DNA of 64,000 bases from Selaginella tamariscina (GCA_003024785.1 PUQB01000357.1:143782-207781); one strand, 5' to 3'. Numbered from the stretch's first letter, positions 13,471-26,300 are shown. A program made the numbers and translations. The notes: generated by a model from the letters alone, not told the origin.

Positions 13471-14217
13471 GTAAGGGTCGTAGCTGGATATAGGGCATAA
13501 CTAGTGGTTAACAATCAACTTAACGTTGAAGACCAAATAGACAACTAAGATGCACAAACGAGAAGATTGTGCCGCTCCATTATGGTTTAGTAAGATAAAC
13601 AATGGACATGGCTAGATGCAAGTTGTAACTAAAATGGGCATGGCTATAGTCCCATTTCTTAATAATTAGCAATTTTAGCTATTTAATTAGCATTTTCTAA
13701 TATTAAAGGAATATTCTTTAGAATATATGTTTGAAAAGAGAATTTCTTTAGAATATTCTATTTTGTATTCTACCCTTTAATAAATTATAGCATTCATTGA
13801 ACAAAAATTAATAACATTATAAAAGTAGAATGTATTAAATTATATAATATATTGCCTAATATAACAATTAAGGAAGAGCATAAGAGGTACATTATATAAA
13901 TATTGATGTTGTTATTAAAATATTAATATTTAAATATAACATTATTAATTAAAAATTTGTAGTAGTAATAATATATATATAAAATCCTATAATAATATAG
14001 TCAATCTTCCATATCATTTTTTAAATTTATATAGTTAAGTATACAATTTGGTACTATTATTAAAGAGTTTATAATAATTATGAATATTAAATATATTATA
14101 TTTTATAATTTTGTAATTGCTTTAAGCTTCAGAAAACATACATTCCCTTGCAGTTTTGTTAATCGTGATTTTATCAACGCTTCTTGACATCCACCCATAT
14201 CGAATGGATTTAACATT

Positions 14218-17200
14218 TTATAAACATGCTGGGTCTTTTTGATTGGGAGACCATGTTTTCTCTAGGCATCCATTATATCTTTCGCTCTCCTTCTCGTGTC
14301 GCCTTTTTTGTGGTTTGAACCATGCAACCTTAAACAATACTATTTTTTGTGATTACTTCAGGTGTGTCGATAATTTGACCCATCCAAATAGGCTGATTAT
14401 ATGACGCATCTGGAGTAATGAGAACCATCATTAGTTTTTGAAGATCCTTGGCAATCAAAGTATGCTTTAGGTTTTTGGTTCCTTTGTCCAACAAAGTGTG
14501 GGGTTTGCACTTCCACATCACTACTGGCTTCTATGTCGTCTGTGCTCAGTGATGTCATTTCAATCTCCTCTCGCCACCTTGTTTTAGGCCAAAAAGGGTG
14601 TTGCAATTCTGTACTTGTGACAGTAGGCCCTTCCAACTCTCGAACAACAGTCTCCCAATAGTTGACCACATGCTTATATAGTTCTGAGTAACCAGTTGCC
14701 TTATCAGAATTCTTTTGGCATCGATTTTTGAACCCATGCCACATATTTTTTGATGCCATCAATAATAACCTCTTGTTCCTTGAGCTGGGCACTCAATGGA
14801 ATAGGGTCTGGTTGTCCTTCTGGGAGAAGTGGCTTTCCATCTCCACTTTTGAAGAGCATTAAGCCCTCTTTCGGTAACCACTCCTGCTCTGATGGCCGTA
14901 ACTTGTACTGCATAATAGGTATACCATCTCGTATGGAGAAAAAGAATTGTAGCGGCACAAGGTGACCAACTAAAGAATCACTCCCTTCTTTTATATACTC
15001 CTTGAGAAATTTTTTGAAGTCTGGCACCTCAGTCACAAGCAAAGCACAACTTTTTTTGGAGATGCAATTTTCAAAAAGATTCATCATATGCGGTAAGGTA
15101 AGTGCACTTGTCCTTTTTGTAGAGTTGGAGACCTTGCTGAAGAACGCATCAATATCTTCATGAGTGTGACCAACCATAAGGAAACTGAGCGTGATTGTTT
15201 CAAACACACCTTTGGCAACAAGCATTGACAAGTATGCTAGCACATATCTAGAAAATAAAAGTAAGTATGAGCTTGAGAAACCCTTAAGTAAAATGATTTA
15301 CCTATTTTTGTTCTCGCCTGCACAATTATCCATCTGTAAAAGCAAATGACGAGGAAGCTTATTTGATGTTGAGGACACATGTACACTATTTGAGCTAGAT
15401 CCCTCCACTGAACCTGAACTCTCAACAGGGCCATCTGTTTTTTGTGCAGGTTGCTGACAATGCCTCTCATATTCCCAAGTAGCCTCAAGTGCAGACGTGT
15501 TCATGAGAGCATTATGTAAAGGTTGAAGGTGTTGTTTCTTCACTTTGAGATCACTGATAGGACTTGTCTGTGAGTGGGCTTCAAGGTTTCTGAAACACAT
15601 GGCTAACGACCCAATAGTGAAATTGGAGTCGCTAGACCAATGTGGAAGTGAAAAGTGTCCATATGACTCACAACCGTGTCCATGTGTTAGCACACCTGTC
15701 AATGAAATCGGAAGTTTCATGACATTTCCAAGGCACTTTGGTGTTGCAAAGAGCTTTGGAATGCTGGTCTTTGAATGATCCATCTTGTCATGGATCAAGC
15801 ACAGGTACTCTGATGGGCGTGACACAGAAAGCATGCGGTGTGCATAGTACTGAGACCGGCAAGTTTGTTGTGCAATCATGTGGGCCTCCATCTTCTTTTG
15901 AATGGTAGTGATCTCCACCAAGGTTTTTGCACAAGCCTCTGCAGCCTTCAATGATGTACAAGTGTCACACTTAGAAAAGCTAGAGTGTTTTGCAATCTCC
16001 ACATCCTTAAAATGAGTATTCCATATGTTGTTGAAGGTACCAGTGCAGATTGCTTGGAGCCCCATCAAACTGAGGCACTTGTTCACATGTTCACACAGTT
16101 TCAATTGAGTGTAGATTGAAGGTAAAACCTTGAGATTTTCCCTGACCCCTGCATTTGTGGTTCGGCATTTGTGAGGCATCCTGTCTGCATTTGCTTCCAC
16201 AAAAGCCTTGAGTATCTCTATGGCTGCCATGATGTGAGAGCGGGTTTTGACCAAGCAGTGTTCCCATGAACTGAGGTTCGCGCTCCATCTAGCCACTCAT
16301 CCCTCCGACGGTAGAACGTGGTCTTTGGGATCCCGTATATACTGTACCAAGCTTTGAAGCAGATGGCCACCTTATTAAATACCATGGATGTACTCTGATA
16401 ACCTGTGTCCGAGGCCATTCCATCAATACACCCAGTTAGTGCAGCATATACAAACTCATGCCTTTGCTTTTGGGTGAGCATACGAAAGACATGTCTACAT
16501 TGGGTAATTTCATTCCGGTCTGCCATCTGACAACACTTCTTCTTGCAACAGTCAATCGTGGAAATGCTCGTAACACTTTCGGAAGATGTAGGATCCATCT
16601 TTACCCTCTTGCTGAAACTTGCAGGGGAAGATCTACAACCCATGAATCGCCTTTTTCTTACAATAGGACCAATGCAAGGAACCTCTTCAAATATGAGTTG
16701 TTCTTCCGGGTTGTTATTATTGAAATCCAACCCAGAATATGTTGAACCATCTTGCCGTCTTAATTCAGATGTTCGCCACCTCACGAGGGATCCAGGATAC
16801 AATGTGCCATTAGGTGAAACCTCTGTCACAACTACACCCACGAAGTCGGACCCTAGTTTCTCTTCTGACACTGCTTCCATTGGATTTATAGCTGTGATGA
16901 TGCCTCTTCCGACTTCAATCTCACGAAGAAAGAGAATCACCTCATCCACAGCAGGCAAGCCATCATCTGGTAAACTCGTGCTACTATTTGTTTGTGACTC
17001 TGCATATTCTGTGTCAGCCTTGACTTCATCCAAATTCCACAATACAGGAGAACCCTCCTCAAATTCCATTCCCAGAACCTCAACATGCTTGTAAATGGTG
17101 TTCACCCATACGTACACACAAGATCCTTGGGCAATATTGTGACATGATGCATTATTATCTCGAACTTCCACAGTTCCAGTGCCAACTATCTCGTTGTTCC

Positions 17201-17234
17201 GAAGAAGACATACTTTATCTCCAGTATTAAACAT
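14218..17234 (-). CDS. DUF7869-type transposase-like protein, left-arm copy (frame-broken)
   Basis: The first coding ATG in this exon is 17234, just inside a tttatgtgcag acceptor, so an upstream non-coding exon is likely. Protein order: an N-terminal beta-rich part (NTGDKVCLLRNNEIVGTG), a zinc-like CCKKKCCQ, an HTH-like GIPKTTFYRRRDEW, HSSFSKCDTCTSLKAA, LIHDKMDHSKTSIPKL, LLLQMDNCAGENKNR, a 54-base intron (15248-15301), then FLMVGHTHEDIDAFFSKVSN. The spaced D...DN...HTHEDID residues are the signature of the DUF7869 family, which has an RNase H-like, transposase-type look. Breaks: a 1-base slip near 16275, one extra A in the run at 14713-14716, and a 2-base loss near 14449. The right-arm copy is intact at the last two, so at least some breaks are copy-specific errors or decay. 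The stop is at 14218. Confidence 0.7.
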
Positions 17235-17383
17235 ATTGTCCTGCACATAAATAATTGTATTATTTATGATATCTGTTTATGCAATATTTTAAGAAATCTG
17301 AATTACGGTTACTTAATAATATGCATATGCAATAATACATAATTATGTTTAGAGATAATATCTCATGTTTGATTAATACAACT

Positions 17384-17960
17384 GATGGGCGGGATTAATC
17401 CCGCCCACGATCCCTCCGACGAGAACGGTCGGCGGGATTAATCCCGCCGCCGACTCAACCCCTTCGGAGAGAGTCGGCGGGATTAATCCCGCCTTGGACT
17501 CCCTCCGACAAGGAAGAGCCGGCGGGATTAATCCCGCCGCCTCTTCCTCCTCGGGGGAGTCCGGCGGGATTAATCCCGCCCACAATTCTTACGACGGGGA
17601 ATGGGTGGCGGGATTAAACCCGCACATAACTCTCTCCAAAACTATGATTTCAAAGAGATCTCGGGATAAATCCTGTCCCCAAATCTTTAAAACAGGGAAG
17701 TGGTGGCGAGATTAATCCCGCCACCCCTTCCCTGCCTCCTAAAATGGTTGGCGGGATTAATCCCGCCGACAACTCTTTCTAATAAATTCTGGTAACTCTT
17801 CATCAGTTGAGAAGGTTATCGACGGGATTAATCCCGCCACTCTTTTTCAGTGGCGGAGAAGCATTGCCCGGAGATGGTGGCGGGATTAATCCCGCCACCT
17901 CTTCGAAGAGGCAAAAAGAAATGGCCGGATTAATCCCGCCGCCCCGGTTAACCTAGAATA
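17384..17960. repeat. Left array of the palindrome GGCGGGATTAATCCCGCC
   Basis: Roughly a dozen perfect or near-perfect copies of the 18-base palindrome lie 40-60 bases apart, with GC-rich, poorly conserved spacers. The array lies immediately upstream of the transposase-like gene. Translated frames here (GGINPAA, GLIPP repeats) are artefacts of the repeat, not proteins. Confidence 0.9.
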
Positions 17961-18479
17961 TTAAGTTAAAAGGATATTTAAACGGGATAAATCCCTAACG
18001 GAATATATTATAATCCTAATGCATTCCTAAACCCCTAAATTGTAATTTTAAGAGAGAATGTAAGAGAGTGAATCTTTATAAGTATTTTTAAATTTGTTTA
18101 TAATACTTACTTGTAAACAGCACTGAAGGCGCCGTGCTTTCCTATAAAGAATAGCACCCAATTTAATCTCGCCCTGAGATGATCACTATGAAGAAAAAAG
18201 AAGATCTAAAGAGTGAAAAATACAGAAATGAAGAAACCCTTGCCGGAGAAAGAACCAGATCTGAATTTGAGTGGGAAATTAAATGCATTTTCAAATTTAC
18301 ATGTCAGACCGACAATACATATGTCAGAAATTCAAATTTTTTAAAAAGAACAGAAAATAAAATTTAAGATGAGTTGACACAAATATCCGACACTCTGACA
18401 TATATACTCTCCAGTTCCAATGAGTATTTTAAAATTGCATTTAATGTTATTCAAGTGATTCAAGCTGTTTAATATTACG

Positions 18480-19330
18480 AAATTTTAGACTATATTCTAC
18501 ATTCTTAGTATTCAAGTATATTTATATATATATATATATATATAATATATACTTATACAATAAATAAATTGATATATTATTATGTATCATTTAAAATATA
18601 TTCATAGTCTGTTTATTATTATTATTTTCTTAATTACTCGAGTATTTAGTTTTCATTTCCTAGTATCAATGGGATATTCTTTAATATTTTATTAATATTT
18701 GAAGAATATTCTAATATTAAACCTGATTATCATAATTAAATTAGTCTTGTTCTTAATTATTGCAGTAATTATTCTACATTTGTATATATTAATGGGATTT
18801 TCTCAATTAATTTGTTATTATTTCAAGAATATTCATGTGTTAAACCTTATTATCAATATTAAATTAATACACACTATGAACATATTTTAAATTATACATA
18901 ATAATACATCATTTTATCTAATATATAGTCATATATAGTTTTAATAATATATATATTAATATCATTTCCTTAATTACTTGAGTAATTAATCTTCTTTATA
19001 TTAATGGGATATTCTTTATTATTTTCTTATTATTCCAAGAATATTCCAATATTAAACATGATTATGATAATTAATTTAGTTAATTATTTGAGTACTTAAT
19101 TTACATTTGTATATATTAATGGGATTTTCTCAATTAATTTCTTATTATTTCAAGAATATTTCAATGTTAAACCTTTTTATCAATATTAAATTAATATATA
19201 TTATTAAAACTATATATGGCTATATATTAGATAAAATCATATATTATTATGTATAATTTAAAATATGTTCCTAGTGTGTTTATTAATATTATTTTCTTAA
19301 TTATTCGATGTTTGTTTTGCACACATATAT
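18480..19330. repeat. AT-rich tandem units in the left arm
   Basis: About three to four diverged copies of a unit of about 260 bases. Recurrent phrases are atatattaatgggat, ttcttattatttcaagaat, attaaacct.attatcaatatt and tatcatttaaaatat. The mirror copy occupies about 28,900-29,700 in the right arm, and a relative lies at 1-400. Confidence 0.7.
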
Positions 19331-19544
19331 AAACACAATCATAAATTTACACACGCATTACAAGAACTTACAAAAACACATATGCACACACATGCACAAC
19401 CCTAAACCAAACTGAAGAAATATGTTGCTTCTTTATTGAAAACATCATGTTCAACGCATGTATGATATATGTACTCAATCTGTGTGACTGTATGTAACAC
19501 ATTGAATTTACATGTGTAATATTTATATTAAGCTTGTTGGGAGC

Positions 19545-19574
19545 AAACCCTAAACCCTAAACCCTAAACCCTAA
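19545..19574. repeat. Interstitial telomere-type repeat (left arm)
   Basis: Four consecutive CCCTAAA units, the plant telomere sequence read on its C-rich strand. The right arm has the counterpart at 28356-28371 in shorter form. Confidence 0.85.
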
Positions 19575-19880
19575 TATGTAACACAATGAATTTACTCATG
19601 TAATATGTATGTATGTCTGTGTGTATACACGTGTGCATGTATATATGTGTACTTTCTGTCTTCTCTCATACATACACCATGCATGATCCATGTTAATATG
19701 TACTGTCTCTCTTCTCTCAAACATATACACCATGCATGATCTATAATATGTACTCGGTCTCTCTAATATTATGTACTAATATGTGTGTATGTCTGTGTGT
19801 ATACACGTGTGTATGTATATATTATGTGTATTAATATATGCAATGTGTATGTATGTATTGATACACATGAAACTTTAACA

Positions 19881-20160
19881 CTCTCATGGACACACACATG
19901 TTAAATCCCTGCATGATTTATATTTTTGAGGTGTATGTGATACACCCACGCACACGCACGCGCTAATAATATAATGAAAGAATATTCGTTTAGGGCGAAT
20001 CTATATTTTATTCTTTTTAGGGTTTAAGTATATTCTCAGAAGGAATATTCTATTAGGGTTAATATATATATTTAATTCCTTTAGGGTTTAGGTATATTCT
20101 TAGGGTTTCAAGAGCGGCGGCTGTGAAATCGGCGGCGGCGGCTGTGCACACAGGTGAGAT
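19881..20160. other. Possible promoter and leader of the central genes
   Basis: This contains several TTTAGGGTTTA motifs, then a short GC-rich block ending cggcggctgtgcacacag before gtgag, which looks like a non-coding first exon and a donor site. Similar motifs stand before host genes in this window. It could be the 5' leader of the ParB/methyltransferase-like gene, but the distance (over 3 kb) makes this speculative. Confidence 0.25.
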
Positions 20161-20161
20161 C

Positions 20162-20192
<31 letters not shown>

Positions 20193-20462
20193 ATATGTAT
20201 AGGAGTGTGCGTATAAATTTATTTATTAGTTTTATCTCTCGCACACACACGCACACTCCTGTGTATGTATATGTGTGTGTGGGTGTGTGTTTGTTTATCT
20301 GTATGATTTTATTTGTTTCGCTCACACACGCATACACACGATATACATATACACATATATATATATACCTATATACATATATACATACATATATTATGTG
20401 TACCAGTATCTGTAAATTTTTTTTTATTGATCTATCTCTCCCACACACACGCACACTGCTTT

Positions 20463-20494
<32 letters not shown>

Positions 20495-21190
20495 TATATT
20501 ATATAATCAACATATTAACACAATAGTATACAACACTAGTTTATATATATGCTTATATATTCATATGGGTTATATATCTATATACACAACATATATATAT
20601 GTGTGTGTTTATCTGTATAATTTATTTATTTATTAGTTTTATCTCTCGCACACACACGCACACTCCTGTGTATGTATATGTGTGTGTGTGTGTTTGTTTA
20701 TCTGTATGATTTTATTTGTTTCGCTCACACACGCATACACACAATATACATATACAATATATATATACCTATATACATATATACATACATACAACACTAG
20801 TTTATATATATGCTTATATATTCACAGACTCTCTCTTTCTCTATAGATTATATATCTATATACACACATATATATGTGTGTGTTTATCTGTATAATTTTA
20901 TTTATTTATTAGTTTTATCTTTCGCACACACACGCACACTCCTGTGTATATATATGTGTGTGTGTGTGTTTGTTTATCTGTATGATTTTATTTGTTTCGC
21001 TCACACGCATACACACGATATACATATACACACATATATATACCTATGTACACACATATATTAGGTGTACCAGTACTGTATAATTTTATTTATTTATCTA
21101 TCTCTTGCACACACACGTACACTCCTATACATACATACATACATACATATATATATATATATACACACACACATATATATATGTGTGTTT
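20160..21190. repeat. (GT)n/(AC)n/(AT)n-rich tandem block
   Basis: Three copies of a microsatellite-rich unit begin at about 20241, 20648 and 20923, recognisable by gcacacacacgcacactcct followed later by ctgtatgattttatttgttt. Frames through it code only for low-complexity Thr/His/Tyr/Cys/Val strings. Confidence 0.8.
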
Positions 21191-21207
21191 TTTATCTCGC
21201 TAAGCCC

Positions 21208-23040
21208 TCGAGCGGCGGGATTAATCCCGCCGCTATAGGTTTATAGCCTCGGCGGGAATCCCGCCGCTATATGGTTGGGGCCATGGCGGGATTAATCCCG
21301 CCGCCGAGGCCCTCACGCAGGTTATGGGCGGCGGGATTAATCCCGCCGCTCTACGACAAACCGAAGAGCGGCGGGATTCATCCGCCGCCCATAACCTGCG
21401 TGAGGGGCCTCGGCGGCGGGATTAATCCCGCCGCTCACCCATGCCCTGCGCGGAATGCGGCGGGATTTATCTCCTGGCAATGGCCTGTGTGAAGGTTCTA
21501 ATGGGCGGATTAATCCGCCGGATTCCGCGCAGGGCATTTACAGGGGATGGGCGCGGGATTAATCCGCCGCCGAGGCCCCTCACGCAGGCCATGGGCGGCG
21601 GGATTAATCCCGCCGCCAGGGAATTCACGCAGGACATGAACGGGGGATTAATCCGGCCCCACGCTCATGCCCTTCGCGGAGGGCGGCGGGATTAATCCCG
21701 CCGCTCAGGCACTTCCGCAGGATATAAGCGGCGGGATTAATCCCGCCCCCACCCATCCCTGTTCAAAAATGCCGCAGCCAATATATATGTGTGAGCGCAT
21801 GATTTACGAGAGGGCGGCGGGATTAGCCTCCGAACCTTCATTACCCGGTGGCGAGATTAATCTTCCGAACCTTCATTACCCCATTGGTATGTTGAATCAA
21901 TCCCGACTAACTCTGTCTGAGACGGAGAAGGTTTACAAAATACCAATGGAGGGAACTGAGAAGGTGGTGGGATTAATTTCACCATCCTTACATGGTGGGC
22001 GGGAATTAATCCGCCGCGTACGCATGCCCTGCGCGGAAATCGGGCGGGATTTATCCGCCGCCATTGGCCTGCCTGAAGGGCCTAGGGCGGGATTAATCCC
22101 GCAAGATTTCGCACAGGGCATTGGCGTTCGGCGGGATTAATCCCGCCGACTAAGGCCCGAGTGAAGGGCCTAGGAGGCGGGATTAATCCCGCCGGACGCC
22201 AATTCCCTGCTCGGAATCGGGCGGGATTAATCCCGCCGCCATTGGCCTGTCTGAAGTGCCTAGGCGGGGGATTAATCCCCCGATTCCGAGCAGGGAATTG
22301 GCGTCCGGCGGGATTAATCCCGCCGCATAGGGACCGAGTGAAGGCCTGGGCGGCGTGATTAATCCCGCCGAGTCTTCAATGCCTGTTGGAGGAATGAATC
22401 CCGCCACCCTTCCTTTGTTTTCTCCATTGGTGAGTCGGACCAATCCCAAACGTTTCTGTCTGAGACGTAGAAGGTTTTCAACATACCAATGGAGAGAATT
22501 GGGAAGAGTGGGGAAATTCATTTAACCATCACTTACATGGTGGGCGAGATTAATCCCGCCTCCTTTCTGGAGTCACTGAAGGGGTGTGAGAAATAAATCG
22601 CGCAGGGAATTGGCGTCCGGCGGGATTAATCCCGCCGCATAGGGATCGAGTGAAGGCCCTGGGCGGCGGGATTAATCCCGCCGAGTCTTCAATGCCTGTT
22701 GGAAATGAATCTCCGCCACCCTTCCCTTTTTCTCCATTGGTGAGTGGACCAATCCCAAACGTTTCTGTCTAAGACGTAGAAGGTTTACAACATACCAATG
22801 GAGGGGACTGGGAAGGGTGGCGAGATTCATTTAACCATCCCTTACATGGTGGGCGAGATTAATCCCGCCTCCTTTCTGGAGTCACTGAAGGGGTGTGAGA
22901 AATAAATCCTGCCCAGTTCTCTCTGAGACCGAGAAGGGTGGCAAGATTAATTCCGCACTCCCGTTCAAGGCCTCCAGAAAGGTGGCGAGATTAATCCCGC
23001 CCACTCTTTCAGGAGGCATTGAAGGGGTGGCGAGATTAAT
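21208..23040. repeat. Central array of the palindrome GGCGGGATTAATCCCGCC
   Basis: The largest of the three arrays, with roughly 30 or more perfect or degenerate copies. Copies become less perfect to the right (gcgagattaatcccgcc variants). Some spacers are themselves arranged as long inverted repeats (21300-21420, 22194-22306). A 312-base unit is duplicated in tandem (22291-22602 and 22603 to about 22915). Confidence 0.9.
22291..22915. repeat. 312-base tandem duplication inside the central array
   Basis: Both halves begin cagggaattggcgtccggcg and share ctccattggtgagt, gacgtagaaggttt, catttaaccatc and aaggggtgtgagaaataaat, with a few substitutions and small indels. The spacer part also has inward-facing ccattggt / accaatgg pairs. 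Confidence 0.8.
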
Positions 23041-23149
23041 TTCCATGTGAATATATATGTGTATTAGTATATATAAGTTGCATATCTCATTTTATTTACT
23101 TTTATCATCTTATCATAATATTTCGAGTAAAAGCTAGGAATCTATGTAA

Positions 23150-23236
23150 AACTGTCCAGAGCTCACATTTGTGGTGGTTCTAAAACGAAATGTTATCTTT
23201 CTTTTGCACTAACACAAATGTGAGCTTCGGACAGTT
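23150..23236. repeat. 87-base hairpin with 24-base arms
   Basis: The left arm AACTGTCCAGAGCTCACATT continues TGTG. The right arm is its reverse complement with only two mismatches. A loop of about 39 bases separates them. It could be a tiny MITE-like insertion or a small-RNA precursor; no clear target-site duplication is visible. Confidence 0.7.
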
Positions 23237-23378
23237 AATTACGTCTACTTCTCTCTGTGTATTATTTTTGTATATTCGGGTTTATACAAGTGTGTGTGCG
23301 TTTTTATATAATTTATATTTATAGTGTATTATTTTGCAGAAGGACGATTTGATCAAACAAGGAGATCGAGTCATTAGT

Positions 23379-26300
23379 ATGGAGTCGTCGTCAAATTCTG
23401 GGTAAGAATTAAAATAAAATCTGTTATACTCGGATACTTGAACTAATCATTTTTGTATTCAGATGTGGAATTGAGTGACATTAAAGACAAGAGCAGGAGA
23501 AGAGATGGGCAGGGGGATTCTGGAATCAACTTGGCCATATTTTAAGATAAATGGGAAGCGCATTGGAGCAACCATGGTTGCTGTCAAATTAACCTCTGTC
23601 ACATCTCATGGACAAGCAAAACAATGGAAAGTAGATTCGCTAGTCAAGCACCCGAAAGCAGGCTGCGAACCCAGATTGGACGATGCTCGACAGATATGCC
23701 TTGTTCCATCCAATGTCACGTTCTCGGATCCAGAGGTCGTCAGTTACAACATTAATCTCGGGTGGTTTTGTCGACTTGTGGATAATGACGTTCACGTGTT
23801 CACTAATGATGTTGACCTTGGAGTTCTTCTTCAACTCAACGAAAGCCCATCTATGGAGGGGATCCATCTGGATGTCTACTTCGAAGATCTTCAGACTCAT
23901 CGAGTAGGTGTATTGTCAGGAGATATTGCTTCACAATACAGAAAATCAGCAAGTGGAGCAATCTTCCCTCTTCACATTGAAGAAGAACACAGCGACATCA
24001 TAAGGGAGATTGAGAAGGTGGCTCGGTCTCAGGTTCTCTACAGATCACGTTCAATTTGCTTAGGAAGCTTCGGGAGCTGGAGGAGTGTGCCGAGAACACT
24101 AGAACAGCTGCAGTCGGGGATCACACATGTTGATTCGGATCGCAAAAGAAAATCATCAATCGTTTTGTCAGCTGCACCTGTGGCATCTCATGCTGCAATA
24201 AGTCACAAGGAAATGATGTTGGATGATAAGATTTATCCTTGTAGGGTTAAATATTGCAGCGTCAACCCAAACTTCAATTACAGGCCACTCAACCAGGAAC
24301 GTGTAGCTGAGCTCATGGAGAAGATGAAGGACGACAATTCTTATACCGTTCCACATAATGCTGTTTTGTGTCCATACTATGAAAGAAGGAAGGGTGCTGA
24401 CAAAGTCTGGATCACAACACCAGAACAACTCATGAAGATTCAGACGGAGAATAAAAGATCTATCAAGTACTACATCATTAGTGGCCAGCACACAATAACG
24501 GCAGCCCAACGACTTCTCGATGAACACAACAAAGGAACGATGGCAACAAAACTTTCCGAGCATACCCGTGAGAAGCTGACAAAAAGATCGGCGTTTTTAG
24601 CTAAGCCGAATCTCACAATCGAGCAGTACCATAAGTTATCGGCGGAATGGGACGCTGCCGACACCAACCACTACAACAGCAAAATATGGGAGAAGTTTAA
24701 ACACACGCGAGCCGTGTGGGAATCTCTTCAGCGACCACAAAGAGCTACCGCAGGGAATACACAATCTGCGGAATACCGGGTAAGCAAATTGTTTGGGCGG
24801 GATTTATCTCGCCGGTATATTAATCTGTCTTTTTCCTCAGAGAGTTGAAGAAATTGCAGCAGTTGATTTTGCCCAGGTGGGCGGGAAGGAAACATCATTC
24901 TGATGATGTTGATTTCTTGCCCCGAAGATAGGATCTTTGCCAAATGGTTGGGGATTATGGAATCCTTTTCAAAAGGAACACTGAAGAAGAAGCAGACAAG
25001 TGAAGGGGAGCCCTCAGAAAAGTCTGCAAAGAAACCCAGTAAGACGCCGAAGGCTAAGTCTGTTCAATCTACAAAGGATGTAGACAACGATTTCAAGCTC
25101 ACATGGTTGAAGCCTTTAAATGGAACAACGATGGAGGAGATGGAAGTCTTGGCTGATTTGGTGATCGATGGCAAACTACAAATTAATAACAGCAGCCCAA
25201 CCTCTCCTTTTCATCTCAAGGCAATGGAGTTGAAGACGGTCAGGCATTTCAAGGAGTGGTTGGGAATACACTGCCACAAACTGGGTTGGACCTCGACTTC
25301 AACATATGAAGAGGTTAGCAAATATTTGCATGTGACGAACGATGATATGCTTGTCGAATGGGTGAACCAATCGGAAGATCTAGGCAAGAATCTATTGCAC
25401 GCCAACGCCAAAAAGGAGAACATTGGGATGACGCCTTCTCTTATGGCAGTCCTTCAGCAGCGGAGAACCGAATTGAACCTTATAAAGGAGGATGCTACGA
25501 ATCACGACAAGCCCTACAGATGTTTGTTGTTAGATTCGGAGACTTTATGGGGTAACATCACTGCTTGTAGGAAACCGTTTCAATTGTTCGTGATGGATCG
25601 GCGGGTGTCAAAAAATCTTTCGACAGATAGGGCACTAGAGGATCTGGTGGAGAAACTTAGCCGTGCAAGCATATACATAGAAGGTATTTATTATTGAATT
25701 CATGCTTGCGCTCTTCACTGATACCTACTTTTTCAGGTATTTATTTCTTGATTCTTGCTCATGTCACCGATACTTTTGCCTTCGCCTTCGCCAAGAAGAA
25801 TAGACATCGTTGGACAGGATTTTATATGAACGATGCTAATCCCAAGTGCATTGATACTGTTGTTCACTTGGTTGTTAGGAATGCGCCAAACAATTTCAAG
25901 CTTCCAAATGACTGGCCAGGCATCTGTTTGCACTCCAACGGCCCTGAACCTCCATCCGATACACCGATAGGTATGAGTGACGTATTCGGCAATGTACGTT
26001 ATCCAAACATTACAAGTCAAGCGGCACGGAGCATCGTCAACTTGATCAGGGGTCCTCACAGTGATGCGTGGGTTTTTGACTACTGCACTAGGGGGTCCGT
26101 CTTGAAGGAGTGTTACCTTCGGCATACATGTGTGTTTGCCGTTGAGAAGGATAAGACCATGGTTGAGGACCTGAACAAGTGGATAGATTGGGTCTCAACT
26201 GAGTACCCCAACGAATCCATAAAGGCGTATTTGAGAAAGTTCCCTCCAGATAAGTGCGATAGCTCTGAAGGTGAATCTGGTTCAATCTCGGAGTCTGAGA

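Larger units (their letters stand above)
13628..19880 (+). repeat. Left terminal inverted arm
   Basis: The outer end has its own small inverted repeat (AATGGG ... CCCATT within the first 30 bases). From outside in: about 590 bases of AT-rich subterminal DNA, the minus-strand transposase-like gene, a palindrome array (17384-17960), a stretch with a cttcagtg/cgccgtg block near 18120, AT-rich tandem units (18480-19330) and telomere-like repeats (19545-19574). Similarity to the right arm fades near 19,880, around atatgcaatgtgtatg. Confidence 0.75.

Noticed and set aside
20059..21246. Open frames of 80-130 codons rich in Thr-His and Cys-Val
   Set aside because: These are (AC)n/(GT)n microsatellites read in frame, open on both strands.
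17373..22521. Long open frames coding GGINPAA / AGLIPP repeat proteins
   Set aside because: They are translations of the palindrome array on either strand; there is no start context, no conserved length, and they are explained fully by the DNA repeat.
17384..23040. CRISPR-like array of regularly spaced palindromic repeats
   Set aside because: The setting is eukaryotic, there are no cas-like genes, spacers are irregular and related to one another, and the repeat unit is itself a perfect 18-base palindrome.
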